A DNA stretch of 64,000 nt from Viola odorata (lineage: Eukaryota; Streptophyta; Magnoliopsida; Malpighiales; Violaceae), in NCBI GenBank assembly GCA_963691705.1, contig OY829538.1:49503151-49567150 (forward strand), given 5' to 3'. The position numbers were made by a program, and so were the translations under genes. The notes under the pieces are model-generated. The model did not search any database and was not told the DNA's origin. It saw only the letters and a list, made by a program, of their open reading frames with translations. Below, in pieces: positions 53,973 to 64,000 of the stretch. Each line of letters starts with the position of its first letter. Position 1 is the stretch's first letter.

Positions 53973-54859
53973 TGTCGCGCCCCACGAAAAAGTAATTCGC
54001 GAGTGTGCAACAAAATTTGAGACCTTCAGATGCTCGACGTAAAAGGACGCCTAGCAGCATGCAATGAAGTCGCCACCCTAATTTGGTTGCTAGGCTTAGG
54101 GAACCTTAATCGTCATGGCATAAGAAATATAATAAGTAAAAAAACTAAAGGCACAAAAAGGGGTCTGGACCCCAGACAAAGGTTCGGGGTCGTATTATGG
54201 TCTCGGGAAGGTGTTAGGCACCCGAGTCACATCCGAAAATGGTTACCGGTTGATGAGAGAGGTGTTTAAAAAGATGTTTGATAAAATGCGTTTTGAAAAA
54301 GGAGGCCCTCAGAGGAATCGTCACTTTAGCCTTTTCTATGATCATGACCGTTCAGGAATAATAAAAAAATCTTTCTGACGGGGTTACCTTTTATCAAGAT
54401 TGATTAATTATTCCTGATCGTAACGTGATGGGACTGAATTTTCCGTAAGACTGAATGAGCGCCCTCTTATTTCATCATGGGGCCATGCATGATTAAATTA
54501 ATTCCTACGTGATCCTAACATGGATTGCTAACAGAGTACAAATTTAAATGATAGATTTTTGAAGTGGAAAACTGATGTGGGATCGAAAGTCCCCATGTAC
54601 ATGCAGTCAATATAAGCGAGAATTTAAAATCATATGAACATGGCATTTTAAGCAACTCTTTAAACACGTTGTTCATGTGAGCTGATTTTAATTCTAGCAG
54701 TTCTATATATCATGCGTACGATTGATATTTGCGAAAAGCATTGAATAAATAAAAAGGAACGAAAGGCGTACTTGCGAGCGAAGCTTGAAATTAAAACCTA
54801 CAAAATGAGAGTGTTAGCGATAGCTTGAGAAATAAATAGGCAATTTTATGAGTGCAAAG

Positions 54860-55245
54860 ATTTAAATGACAGTTGATTGTATGCGAGAAATGATGGATTC
54901 AACGCATACGAGAATTAAATGCTGAGTTGATTGCATGCGAGAAATGATGGATTTAACGTATACAAAAATTAAATGTTGCTGATTGCATGCGAAAAGTGAT
55001 TGATTTTACGCATACGAGATTTAAATGATGACATGATTGCATGCGAGAAATAATTTATTTAACGCATACGAGATTTAAATGATGACATGACTGCATGCGA
55101 GACATGATTCATTTAACGCATACGAGATTTAAATGATGACATGATGGCATGCGAGAAATGATTTATTTGACGCATACGAAAATTAAATGATGACATGATT
55201 GCATGCGAGAAATGATTTATTTAACGCATACGAAAATTAAATGCT
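54860..55245 (-). repeat. 57-bp minisatellite in LTR B
   Basis: About seven or eight units with CATGCGAGAAATGATTTATT and AACGCATACGAGATTTAAAT words, homologous to minisatellite 2 of LTR A. Units within each array resemble each other more than units between arrays, as expected for separate homogenisation. Confidence 0.8.
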
Positions 55246-56218
55246 GTTTTGATAAGTGTAGAAAAATTAACTGTAGTTGACGATTTACAGGGAATTAAAA
55301 CAGTTTGATGATTTGCAGAAAATAAACAGTTGATATTTGTGGAAGAATTTCCAGTAGTATGATAAGTGCGGAATTTAAAGCAATTGATATTTTGCAGAAA
55401 ATGAACAAGTGATATTTGCAGAAAATAAAACAATTGATATTTGCAGAAAATAAAACAGTTGATATTGCGGAAGAATTTCCAGCAGTTTGCGAAAAATTAA
55501 AGCAGTTGATAAGTACGAAAATTTAAAGCAGTTGATAACTTGCGGAAAATTAAATGACAACCGACCATATAGGCGGTAAAATGAATAATTGAATTTAAAT
55601 TGCCGAAAGTAAATTGCGGAAAATTTAAAGTGCGGAAAAAGTAAAGTGCGGAAAATTAAACAGTTGAATATAGTTTAATTTCAAGAAAACGTCAAAACCC
55701 GATAATTAACAAAAACCTAAAATTCACTCTTCTTAACCAATAAATCAACGAATGAAAAGCCTGGAAATTATCTACGTCATGTATATGAATTAATAGGAGG
55801 AAAAAAAAGCAATTAATTCGACCAAAAATGCAAGCAAAAAAATAAAGAAAGGAATGGCAGCAAAGCGGCCGGAAAATACTTACGAAGCAAAAGCTTAGAC
55901 TATGGCGACTGACGCTCTAAGTGAGCGATCTATCAAGGAGGGAGGAGAACCAAGGCTTTCTTGGCAATTTCTATACCCATTTTTCGTTGAAGGATGGCTT
56001 GTATTTATAGCCGAAGTCGCGTGGATGGCCGGACGAGGAGCTGCGCGTGGAGGGGCTCGATCGTGAGCTGGCGGGGCTAGGGGAGTCGTGATGATGGCTG
56101 GACGGGATAGGGAGCTACGGGTTCGAGTTAGGAAGCGATGGGAGCAGGTAATCCCGGTGGTCTGCTTCGCTGCACTCTAACGGCCACTGTGCATGTGCAC
56201 CATGCTAGGTAATTCAAG

Positions 56219-56264
56219 GGCCATTGATCTGGTTGACTTTCCTTGGTTGACCAGATCAACGGCC
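56219..56264. promoter_or_regulatory. Inverted W-box hairpin in LTR B
   Basis: GGCCATTGATCTGGT (56219-56233) pairs with ACCAGATCAACGGCC (56250-56264) at 14 of 15 positions. TTGACT and TTGACC cores lie in and next to the loop. It stands about 210 bp upstream (element sense) of the TATA box at 56010-56001. Confidence 0.6.
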
Positions 56265-56378
56265 ATGATCAAATGACCCTTTATCTGATTTAAGTGGCTT
56301 CGAGCCGGTTCCTGCGAACAAACGTTCTGACTTTTCCAGCCGAAGGTACCGTTGCGTAGAGAAAAATACGACGGGTTT

Positions 56379-56506
56379 AATCGTCTACAGCGAATGACGA
56401 GAATTTTTTGTTTAACGTGTTTATTTTCGCATTCAAAAATGTGAAACGTTTGAACGGAAAAATAAAGACGTTACGCCGAAAATCACACAAAACGCTGTAG
56501 ACCGTT
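56379..56506. repeat. 128-bp foldback in LTR B
   Basis: Arms AATCGTCTACAGCG (56379-56392) and CGCTGTAGACCGTT (56493-56506), with inner complementary TTTATTTT / AAAAATAAA segments. Same length as in LTR A (1357-1484). Confidence 0.75.
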
Positions 56507-56949
56507 GCGAGCGGAAAAAAAGCTAGCAACTAGTTGATGGAAAACATTTTAAAGTCAAGCTATTGTCCGAGCGAACTTACTCGGGTCCAATAAAAGCTCG
56601 AATGAAAATAATAATAAAAAAATAAAAATACTAAAAATGCGCTAAAATACTAAAAATCCTAAAATTCATGTGATGACCTAAAACGAAGAAAAAACTAGCA
56701 AACGACTACCGGATAATAAAAAATATGATTTTTAAGGCTAAAAATAATAATGATAATAATAATGAAAATACGTGACGGAAAATTAAAAATGCGATTTCGA
56801 AAGCTGACGATGCTAACGATGATGCTAAAATGCGAGGAGACACTTAAAAATGCTAATGACTGTAAATCAACTGAAAATGCCAGTAAATTAACTAAATAAC
56901 AGAAGTGCTAAAATTAATTAAAAATGGCGTCAAAATTCGGGTATCAACA

Positions 56950-56997
56950 GTTGCCCCCTCTTTACTATCTTATCGAAGGATTTGATAAGCAGTAAAG
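56950..56997 (-). promoter_or_regulatory. Polypurine tract with abutting hairpin, element B
   Basis: On the minus strand AAAGAGGGGGCAAC ends directly before the LTR start. Hairpin arms 56997-56984 (CTTTACTGCTTATC) and 56974-56960 (GATAAGATAGTAAAG) keep the CTTATC/GATAAG and CTTTACT/AGTAAAG pairing seen in A. Confidence 0.8.
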
Positions 56998-57049
56998 ACG
57001 ATTGCCCCTATATATCTGAATTTTTGCGACACAACAGGTCTTACCTCAA

Positions 57050-57910
57050 ACTTAGAGTGATGATGTCGCTCTGGGAGGAGGTAAGTTGCTGCTGTCACTC
57101 TGGGAGGAGATATGTCGTAGATGTCACTCTGGGAGGAGATATGTCATAGATGTCACTCTGGGAGGAGACAGGTGGTTGCTGTCACTCTGGGAGGAGATAG
57201 GTTGTTGATCCTGCAAAGATGTAAACTTAGATCTGCTCGAGTATTGATAAAAACATACGTTACGGAAAATGTAAATGACAACTATTCTACCAGGAATGGA
57301 AGATAGTTTTACGAAAATATAAATGATGGCTCCACTGGGGGGGATAGGCATTTGACATGTAACAGACGTTGCTTTGGGAGGATAATGCGCGGTTCGCAGA
57401 AATACGAATGATTTATCCTGATGATGTCACTCTAGGAGGAGATAATGCAAATGATGTCACTCTAGGAGGAGGAAATGCATGATGTCACTCTAGGAGGAGG
57501 AAATACGTGTTGTCACTCTAGGAGGAGAAAATATAAAGCTGTCACTCTAGGAGGAGGAAATATAAAGCTGTCACTCTAGGAGGCGAAAATATAAAGCTGT
57601 CACTCTAGGAGGAGGAAATATAAAGTTGTCACTCTAGGAGGAGGAAATATAACACTGTCACTCTAAGAGGAGGAAATATAAAGGTGTCACTCTAGGAGGA
57701 GGAAATATAAAGCTGTCACTCTAGGAGGAGGAAATGTAAATGTGGAAATTTAAATGACGTTTAATCCCGTAGGAGAAGACGCGAGGTGCAGAAATTAAAC
57801 TAAGGTCACTCTAGGAGGAGGAAACATAGATGCTATCACTCTAGGAGGAGGGACTGTATGATGTCAACTCTAGGAGGAGAAAAATGCAAATGATCACTCT
57901 AGGAGGATAA
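57050..57910 (-). repeat. CTCCTCCTAGAG/CCCAGAG minisatellite in 3' region of element B
   Basis: More than 20 units on the plus strand as GTCACTCTGGGAGGAGA (57060-57210) and GTCACTCTAGGAGGAGGAAA (57420-57905), the latter with a regular period of about 28-30 bp (ATATAAAGCT spacer). Homologous to the array at 19741-20757 of A, but a different variant has amplified. Confidence 0.9.
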
Positions 57911-57944
57911 AAATGCTTTTGTTACCAGCGGCCTTGATATGAAC

Positions 57945-58170
57945 CTAGAATGCATCTGTATCTTGTTCAGGAGGTAACGACCCCAAGGACAAGACTTTCC
58001 CACGATTTGCAGCCGTAAGCAACCCTCACCTGATATTAGTGTTTGCACTCAACTCTGAAACAAGGCTAAGTGTTTTACGCTCATAAAGATGCAACTAACA
58101 TGATACATAATTTTCAATTCGCAATGTCAATCCGAGTGAATAGACTTCAAATGAAGATGCACATGCATGA
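57945..58170 (-). other. Conserved 3' block 2 (CB2) of element B
   Basis: Minus-strand counterpart of 19480-19720, including GTTGAGTGCAAACACTAATA, TCAGGTGAGGGTTGCTTACG and GTCCTTGGGGTCGTTACCTC. Very close to A. Confidence 0.8.
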
Positions 58171-58269
58171 GCATTCTAATAATCCATGGGACTTTTACGG
58201 AAAAGAATGAAAGGACATGAAACGTCCGGAAATGAGTTTGTTTTGGAAAGGATTGCTTTGCTGGAAGGT

Positions 58270-58745
58270 TTTTGGATGAATGATGTTTTGTTGATTGGCC
58301 CTGATGAGGGCGAAGTACGCGAGTTCCTTCGCTTTCTGGCTGAGGATGCTTTCTTAACAGGGTGCGTGAGCTCTGGGATCCTTGCTGGGGGTGCTTTTCC
58401 GGTCGGCCAGGGGCCCTTTCTTTTCTCGATTCTTTACTGGAGAATGCTTTCTTCAAAATTTCTTGAGCTGGCTCTGGGCCCTTTCTCTTCTAGAGTCTTC
58501 ACTAGGGAGTGTTATCGCGGTTCTCTTCGCGATCTGCTACTTGGATTGGCCTTGGGCCCCTTTTTCTTCTCGGGCCCTCACTGGGGAGGCTTTCTTTGAG
58601 ATTTCTCGAGTTGGCCTTGGGCCTCTTTCGCTTGAGTTCACTGGGGAAGGTTGCTTTGAGATTTCTCGAGTTGGCCTTGGGCCTTTTTACTTGAGTTCAC
58701 TAGGGAAAGTTTTCTTCGAGATTTCTCGAATTGAGTTGTCCCCGG
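58270..58745 (-). repeat. 50-65-bp tandem repeat in 3' region of element B
   Basis: About seven units on the plus strand with TTTGAGATTTCTCGAGTTGG, CCTTGGGCC and TTCACTGGGGA words; matches 18991-19400 of A. The 137- and 180-codon frames on the plus strand are repeat by-products. Confidence 0.8.
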
Positions 58746-59214
58746 GCTGTGCTTGCTTTGGCTCTTCGACTGTTTGTATTCTTCGAATGTCTCTGAGCAT
58801 TTCTCTCTTTTCTTTTCTTTTCCCTTTTCCACTCTCTCTTTTCTTTTCTTCTTTTTTCCTCTCTTTTTTCTTTCCTTTTTTTTTTTTTTTTTATATATAT
58901 TCCCCCATTTTTGATTTGATTTGAAATGCAACAGAGCAGAGCAAGCACACCCTTTGTCTTAATCTCTTCCCCTTTTGTCTTGAGGCCTCGGACTTCGTCG
59001 TTGCTGCTTCTTCGGTGATAGTCCTTAGCGATCTCCTGGTTACCTTTTCCGTCCCTTTCATCGTGTTCTTGAACCTGACGTACTCGTACTTCTGGCTGGC
59101 AATCTTATCTGAAACTGCTCTTTGGCTCCCGGGGCATGAGTGATATTGAAGTTTTGGGGAGTGATGACATATATGGTGGAAAGAGGGAAAAAATGAAAAA
59201 AGTGGAGAAAATCG
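58746..59214 (-). other. Purine tract and spacer in 3' region of element B
   Basis: 58800-58905 is almost pure CT on the plus strand (purine on the element strand), with a TATATATA stretch near 58893. 58940-59214 is the spacer homologous to 18585-18815 of A. No gene. Confidence 0.6.
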
Positions 59215-59430
59215 TAAAAGTCCCATGTCACTTTATAGCTATCCCATGTCTAAATGCGCATGTACCCTGGATATTATGCTAACCCAACTAGTATCTAGTT
59301 AGGCTCTTACACTCATGAAGGATAAGGCGCGATGGCTCAAAGATGCTTACCGGGATTTGTTTGTGACTGCTTACGTCGGAGCAAACCGCGGATATAAGAG
59401 CAAACAGGTAATATCATGCATGGCACGTAA
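59215..59430 (-). other. Conserved 3' block 1 (CB1) of element B
   Basis: Minus-strand counterpart of 18290-18545, with the CCAGGGTACATGCGC and TGACATGGGACTTTTACG words. Very close to A. Confidence 0.8.
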
Positions 59431-61155
59431 TTTGGATAGATGATGGAGTTAACAGAGGGATTGAATATTCCTAAACTATGCGATGCATGAAAATTCTTAT
59501 GAGAGTAGTATGCTTTTGTTTTAGCCGGGCTAAAGAGGGATTTTGATTGATTTTTGATTTGTGACTGATTGATGGTTTGATTGCTAGAGGGTTTGATTGC
59601 TAGACGTTGGGGGACGACTTATTTGCAAGGGTCTAATGAGAACCTATGGTTGCCCTCAGTGGGCCCGACGACCGTACTCGACTTAAAGCTAACAAAGTGA
59701 GCAGGAATGAAAACAAATTTAAATAAAGGGGAAAGAAAGATGGACTCCCCTGAACTGTGCAACGGGGCTGCATGGGCGTCTTCCACGAGCTCCACGCGGA
59801 TGACAGCGAGATGCTTCCAGTCCCTGTGGGGTGCAGAGGGGACAATAGAAAGGGAAATTAATTTGAAAATGAAAATGAGATAAGTTCAGGGATTCTCCCT
59901 TCTTTTAACTCGGCTTTCCGAGGGTGATTATGAGGTGGTCCCGGTTCTGGGATGCTTTGCTTTGATGTGCTGATTGGTTTCTTTTTCAACTGCTTTGCGA
60001 GAACCGCCGATCCGAGCCGTAGTGAGGGCGAGATCTGCATTTGGTCCATTTGCTTACCGGCCCTTGCTAGACCTTCGTTGATGGGCTTCGTGATTGCTCG
60101 GGGATAAAAGGGCAAATCCTCTGTCCCCGAAATGTGCAGCGGGGCTGCAAAGGGGATATGCTCACCGTCCTCATGCAGGCAACAAATGGGGGTGACCCAG
60201 TCCCTGAAAAAGATATGGCGAGCAGAAATGAGGAGTAAATGCAAGATAATTTTTAGCAGAAGTAATGTGATTGATAAGTTTTTAAGCTCTCCCTTTTAGA
60301 CGGGCCATCCGCGGGTCACCGCGGCGTGACTTGCATCGGATGCTGGTTTATGATAGCTTTGCTTTAGATGCTTGGCGGCAGCTCTTGCCTCGACGTGGGT
60401 GATACTTGCAGTCCGGCTGTCTCTCAATTGAAGGATTGACCTTCACCGTGTTGATCATGGTGCGGATGTTGGGAAATGTCTTGAACAAGAGCGCATTAAG
60501 TATGTTGATGGTGGTCCTAGGAGGACAGCTTTTTGTCGTGCCTTTTCCAGGAGTTGCAAGGGTGCATTGGGGGACCATGGCGTTTTGGTGATTAGCTCCT
60601 TCAAATAGGTGAACGAAGATGGGAGCCGATGTTGATAGTGTTCCGACAGCTCGGCTGGCGTAGGATGGGCTTTGTGACTTTGGTCCAGCATTTAGTATTT
60701 TGAGAACGGTTGTTTGCGATGCCGGTTGTGCTCGTAGCACTGCGACGAAAAGAAATTTCGCTTTAGATGGTGATGGTTTGTCTTAAAATCTTTCCTGATT
60801 CGCTCTTGAAGGTGGCCTGCTGCGGCAATTCAACAGCTCCTACGAGCAAAATTCTCTGGTTCTATCGTGATGACGAGCTGAGGCGTGGGACCTTATGCCC
60901 CTGCAAAAATTATGATTGATTAGTGGCGTTAGTCTACGTGACGTGTCTTACGTCTCGAGCTACTCCTGGGGAGCCATCCATGTCATGCCTCCTTTTGTCA
61001 TCTCACAAGTTAAAGAAAAAGGATAACAAAATTTTAAAATAATGAGCATCTCCTGAAAAAACTTGTTTTATTTATCTCAGGACAAATGTTTGTGCTAGAT
61101 TGTCAGGATAAAACCCTATGTCCTTGGTCTGGCCGAATGCGTGACCCGTGACACT
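59431..61155 (-). other. Proximal 3' region of element B with splice-like units and CCC-loop hairpins
   Basis: Non-coding. Only about two to three CTAGCAATCAAAC units remain near 59565-59605. On the minus strand acceptor-like sites CCCACAG/GGACT (about 59827), TTTTTCAG/GGACT (about 60210) and TTTTGCAG/GGGC (about 60905) match those of A, with donors GGTGAGC (about 60160) and GGTAAGC (about 60057). Hairpins: TGCAGC-CCC-GCTGCA (60149-60135) and TGCAGC-CCC-GTTGCA (59772-59758). Confidence 0.6.
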
Positions 61156-62517
61156 TCAAGCGTAGTATATCTTGACCGCGTCGGCGTTTACCGGTCTTGG
61201 GAGATCGTCTCCATCCATGTTGGTTAGCATTAGGGCACCCCCTGAGAATGTACTCTTGACCAGATACGGGCCCTCGTACCTTGGGGCCCACTTTCCTTGA
61301 CTAGCCTCCTGATGAGGGAGAATCTTCTTCAGCACTAAATCCCCAGCCTCGAACTTGTGAGGTCGCACTTTCTTGTTATAAGCGTTGGCCATTCTTTGCT
61401 GATATAATTGTGCATGGCAAATAGTGGCCAAGCACTTTTCGGGAAGGAGGTTCAGCTGCTCGTACCTCACTCTTGCCCAATTTGATTCTTCTACTCTAGA
61501 CTCTGCTAGGATTCTGAGAGAAGGGATTTCAACCTCAAGAGGAATCACGGCTTCCATGCCATAAACTAATGAGTAGGGAGTTGCCCCTATAGACGTACGG
61601 GTTGTTATCCGGTAAGCATGCAGTGCAAAGGGGAGCATGTCGTGCCAATCTTTGTGAGTGATTACCATCTTTTGGATGATCCTCTTCAGGGTTTTGTTTA
61701 CTGCTTCGACTGCGTCATTCATCTTTGGTTGATATGGTGACGAGTTTCGGTGCTTCATCTTCCAACGTTGGCAAAGACAGTTGATCATCTTTCCGTTGAG
61801 ATTGGTGCCGTTGTCCGTGATGGTGGTTTCTAGGACCCCATGACGGCAAATGATATTTCTCTCAATGAATCGCATGGTCGTTTTTTGAGTGATGTTGGAG
61901 TAAGAGGTGACCTCTACCCATTTGGTGAAGTAGTCGATTGCTACGAGGATGAAGCGATGGCCATTAGAGGCTCTTGGGTGAATTTGGCCGATGATGTCGA
62001 TTCCCCACATCACAAAAGGCCCAGGCGATGTCATGCTGAAGAGAGGGGCTGGAGGGACGTAGAGATGGTCCGCGTAGATTTGACATTTGTGGCACTTCCG
62101 AAAATAGCTGATGCAATCTCGTTCGATGGTGAGCCAAAAATACCCTTGCCTCATAATTTGTCTGGCCATCATATGCCCACTTGCGTGTGTGGAACAAACC
62201 CCCTCGTGGATTTTCGTTATGATTCTTTTTGCTTCGACCATGGTGACGCAGCGAAGCAAAGCTCCATCAGCTCTCTTTTTATATAGAACCTCACCGTCGA
62301 GGTAGAAGTCTAGTGCTAAGCTCTGGAGGGTCTTTTTGCTAACCCGACTTGCCCCCGGTGGATACTCCCGGTTTCTGATGAATTGTGCTAAGTTGTGGAA
62401 CCAAGGCTTCCCATCGGGTTCCTCTTCTAAGGCTACGCAACACGCCAGATTTTCCTTTACTTCTAACCTCAAAGGCTGAAGAATTACTCCGCACTCTAAC
62501 TTGAACATTGATGCCAA
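61156..62517 (-). CDS. pol: Integrase domain of broken pol, element B
   Basis: Open frame of 453 codons that starts, as far as it can be followed, in the tail of RNase H (MASMFKLECGVILQPL) and runs to the end of integrase. HHCC zinc motif (KIHEGVCSTH ... KCHKCQ), catalytic D-D-E (GIDIIG, TDNGTN, NDAVEAVNK) and Tat/Ogre tail (EGPYLVKSTFSGGALMLTNM, PVNADAVKIYYA) are all present. The usual NGAVE before the catalytic glutamate reads NDAVE here. The frame has no start of its own; upstream RNase H is broken by a stop at 62694-62692 and a 7-bp duplication, so it cannot be made as part of the polyprotein. Unlike A, the segment linking RNase H and integrase (EEEPDGKPWFHNL) is intact. Confidence 0.9.
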   Translation of the reverse strand: MASMFKLECGVILQPLRLEVKENLACCVALEEEPDGKPWFHNLAQFIRNREYPPGASRVSKKTLQSLALDFYLDGEVLYKKRADGALLRCVTMVEAKRIITKIHEGVCSTHASGHMMARQIMRQGYFWLTIERDCISYFRKCHKCQIYADHLYVPPAPLFSMTSPGPFVMWGIDIIGQIHPRASNGHRFILVAIDYFTKWVEVTSYSNITQKTTMRFIERNIICRHGVLETTITDNGTNLNGKMINCLCQRWKMKHRNSSPYQPKMNDAVEAVNKTLKRIIQKMVITHKDWHDMLPFALHAYRITTRTSIGATPYSLVYGMEAVIPLEVEIPSLRILAESRVEESNWARVRYEQLNLLPEKCLATICHAQLYQQRMANAYNKKVRPHKFEAGDLVLKKILPHQEASQGKWAPRYEGPYLVKSTFSGGALMLTNMDGDDLPRPVNADAVKIYYA

Positions 62518-64000
62518 TGTGGCTAATGCGTCTGCGAAGCGGTTCTTTTCTCTGTCGACTTGGTCGAACTTGGTTTCCTCGAATTCCCATGTGAGTTGGG
62601 TGAGTAACTTTTGATAAGGGATGAGCTTGGAATCCCGTGTCTGCCATAGATCCTGGGCTTGGTAGATGATGAGTGCTGAATCACCGAAGATTCAGAGCTT
62701 CTTTACTTTTAAGTCGAGGGCTGCTGTCAGACCGCTGATGCATGCCTCATACCTCATACTCGGCGATGTTATTGGTGGAGGGGAAGTTCAATTTGCATGC
62801 TATGGGGAATTGACGACCATCTGGGGCTATGACCACGACTCCCACTCCCTTGCCCGAGAGGTTCACAGCACCATCGAAGAACATGGTCCACCAGTCATCT
62901 TCTCGGAGATCTTTTGCGATCTCCTCTTCAGTCACTATGATGTCCTCATCGGGGAAGTCAAAGCTCAACGACTCATACTCGTCCGAGGCATGATCAGCCA
63001 AGTGATCGGCGAGGGCGCTTGCTTTAACCGCTTTCCGGGTTACATAGATGATCTCGTGCTCAGCTAATAAGACTTGCCATCTACAAATGCGACTGGACAG
63101 GTACGGCTTTTCAAAGATGTATTTCAAGTGATCCATGCGAGAGATTAGCCACGTCGTGTAATACAACATGTACTGCCGGAGTCTTCGGGCGCACCATGCT
63201 AGGGCACAACAAGTTCGTTCTAACATGGAGTAGCACGTCTCGCACTCGTTGAATTTTTTGCTGAGGTAGTAGATGGCTTGTTCACGCCTTCCAGACTCGT
63301 CGTGCTGTCCCAAAACGCAACCCATGGCACTAGCCGTGACTGTCATGTACATGAGCAAGGGCCGTCCTGGCGTCGGGGGAACTAGTACCGGTGGGCTTTG
63401 CAGACATGTCTTGATTTTTTCGAAGGCTTTCTGGCAGTCTTCATCCCATTCTGCATCTCCGTGTTTCCTTAGCATTTTGAACATCGGCTCGTAGGTAAGT
63501 GTTAACTGGCTGATAAAGCGAGCGATGTAGTTGATGTGCCCTAAAAAGCTTCGTACTTCCGTTTCGATGCTGGGAGCGGGTAGCTCTTCAATTGCTTTTA
63601 TCTTATCAGGATCCACTTCTATGCCTTTGTTGCTGACGATGAATCCCAACAACTTCTCGGAAGTCACTCCGAAGGTACACTTAGCTGGGTTTAGCCGTAG
63701 CCGAAATTGCCTCAACCTTTCGAACACCTTCCTCAGGATGTCCACATGATCTTGCGTGCCGCGAGATTTGGCTATCATGTCGTTGACATATATTTCCAAT
63801 TCTTTATGCATCATGTCATGGAAAAGGGTGACGGCCGCACGCTGGTACGTGGCTCCGGCGTTCTTTAATCCGAAGGGCATCACTTTGTAGCAGAAGGTTC
63901 CCCAGGGTGTGATGAAGGTCGTCTTTTCACTGTCCTCAGGTGCCATCTTGATCTGGTTGTACCCCAAAAATCCGTCCATGAAAGAGAACATGTCGTTTCT
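62518..64000 (-). pseudogene. pol: pol pseudogene, reverse transcriptase and RNase H, element B (runs off the window)
   Basis: From the window edge the frame reads through MFSFMDGFLGYNQIKM and FITPWGTFCYKVMPFGLKNA, then AATYQR-like motifs of reverse transcriptase. The catalytic motif reads YVNDM instead of YVDDM (near 63785), an Asp-to-Asn change that should abolish polymerase activity. RNase H starts well (MFFDGAVN, NNIAEYE), but a 7-bp tandem duplication (TATGAGG twice, about 62747-62760) shifts the frame, and TGA at 62694-62692 replaces the arginine codon found in A (KKLRIFGDS). Remaining RNase H residues are recognisable down to 62518. The protein start, protease and gag are outside the window. 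Confidence 0.9.

Larger units (their letters stand above)
53973..56949 (-). mobile_element. 3' LTR of element B (2,977 bp)
   Basis: Minus strand from TGTTGATACCCGAATTTTGA (ends 56949) to GGCGCGACA (53973). About 760 bp shorter than LTR A, mainly because the CCGCCTACATGG array is a single copy here. Contains foldback 56379-56506, inverted W-box hairpin 56219-56264 (one mismatch), TATA box 56010-56001, 57-bp array about 54860-55245, and U5 block 54053-54250 with TGGCGACTTCA at 54075-54065, 92 bp from the end. Confidence 0.9.
53973..64000 (-). mobile_element. Element B, Tat/Ogre-like retrotransposon of the same family as A (partial)
   Basis: Minus strand order from the right: reverse transcriptase, RNase H, integrase (64000-61156), 4.2-kb non-coding 3' region, polypurine tract (56965-56950) and 3' LTR (56949-53973). 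Proteins are close to those of A, and the 3' region has the same blocks, hairpins and splice-like sites, but the tandem arrays differ. The 5' half is beyond the window. It is inserted in the 3' LTR of element G. Confidence 0.9.

Noticed and set aside
58382..58924. 180-codon plus-strand frame in the 3' region of element B
   Set aside because: Spans a tandem repeat and a CT tract; repeating residues mirror the DNA repeat. Homologous sequence in A does not keep the frame.

Overview
This window is repeat-rich plant nuclear DNA, probably pericentromeric or another gene-poor region of a large genome. No host gene, rRNA, tRNA or CRISPR array was found. Nearly every base can be assigned to LTR retrotransposons of the non-chromoviral Ty3/gypsy group (Tat/Ogre-like and Athila-like), inserted into one another. 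The coding evidence is a set of reverse transcriptase, RNase H and integrase domains with Tat/Ogre-type integrase tails, an Athila-type aspartic protease (CDSGAGINVMP), a Tat-type gag, and LTRs of 0.6 to 3.7 kb that begin TGTTG and end in CA. I cannot name the species.

Layout, using working letters. Element G (Athila-like, +, 49466-53972) is the oldest layer visible on the right. Its 3' LTR is interrupted by element B (Tat/Ogre-like, -, 53973 to beyond the window end). Its gag is interrupted by element C (-, 44849-49465), whose LTR holds a small hAT-like DNA transposon (47659-48385). Element E (Tat/Retand-like, +, its 3' part at 33354-44848) sits in C. E carries four genes in antisense orientation and a solo LTR, F (37039-40077). 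Element D (-, LTR plus decayed gag, no pol) sits in E. Element A (Tat/Ogre-like, +) sits in D and belongs to the same family as B.

On top of this nest lies a recent tandem duplication of about 19,990 bp. Unit 2 is 13946-33935; the last 13,945 bp of unit 1 fill positions 1-13945. The duplication starts inside A's reverse transcriptase and ends in E's 3' region. The copies differ by only a handful of changes: I found 4 substitutions, one 15-bp and one 1-bp indel.

The most interesting signals lie outside the pol genes. (1) Element E has an antisense cassette: two paralogous intron-containing genes resembling the 'putative gypsy type transposon' domain plus two small genes, three of them with TATA-like boxes and two with AATAAA signals. 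(2) Two long non-coding blocks between pol and the 3' LTR are shared, in the same order, by Tat-like A, B and D and Athila-like G. (3) All five large LTR families carry a copy, exact or degenerate, of the first 11 nt of the primer binding site about 90-97 bp inside their 3' end. (4) The 3' regions contain a covarying hairpin with a CCC loop and a hairpin abutting the polypurine tract. (5) Several tandem arrays have expanded independently in related elements. Both visible pol genes (A and B) are broken by different lesions, so no element in the window looks autonomous.
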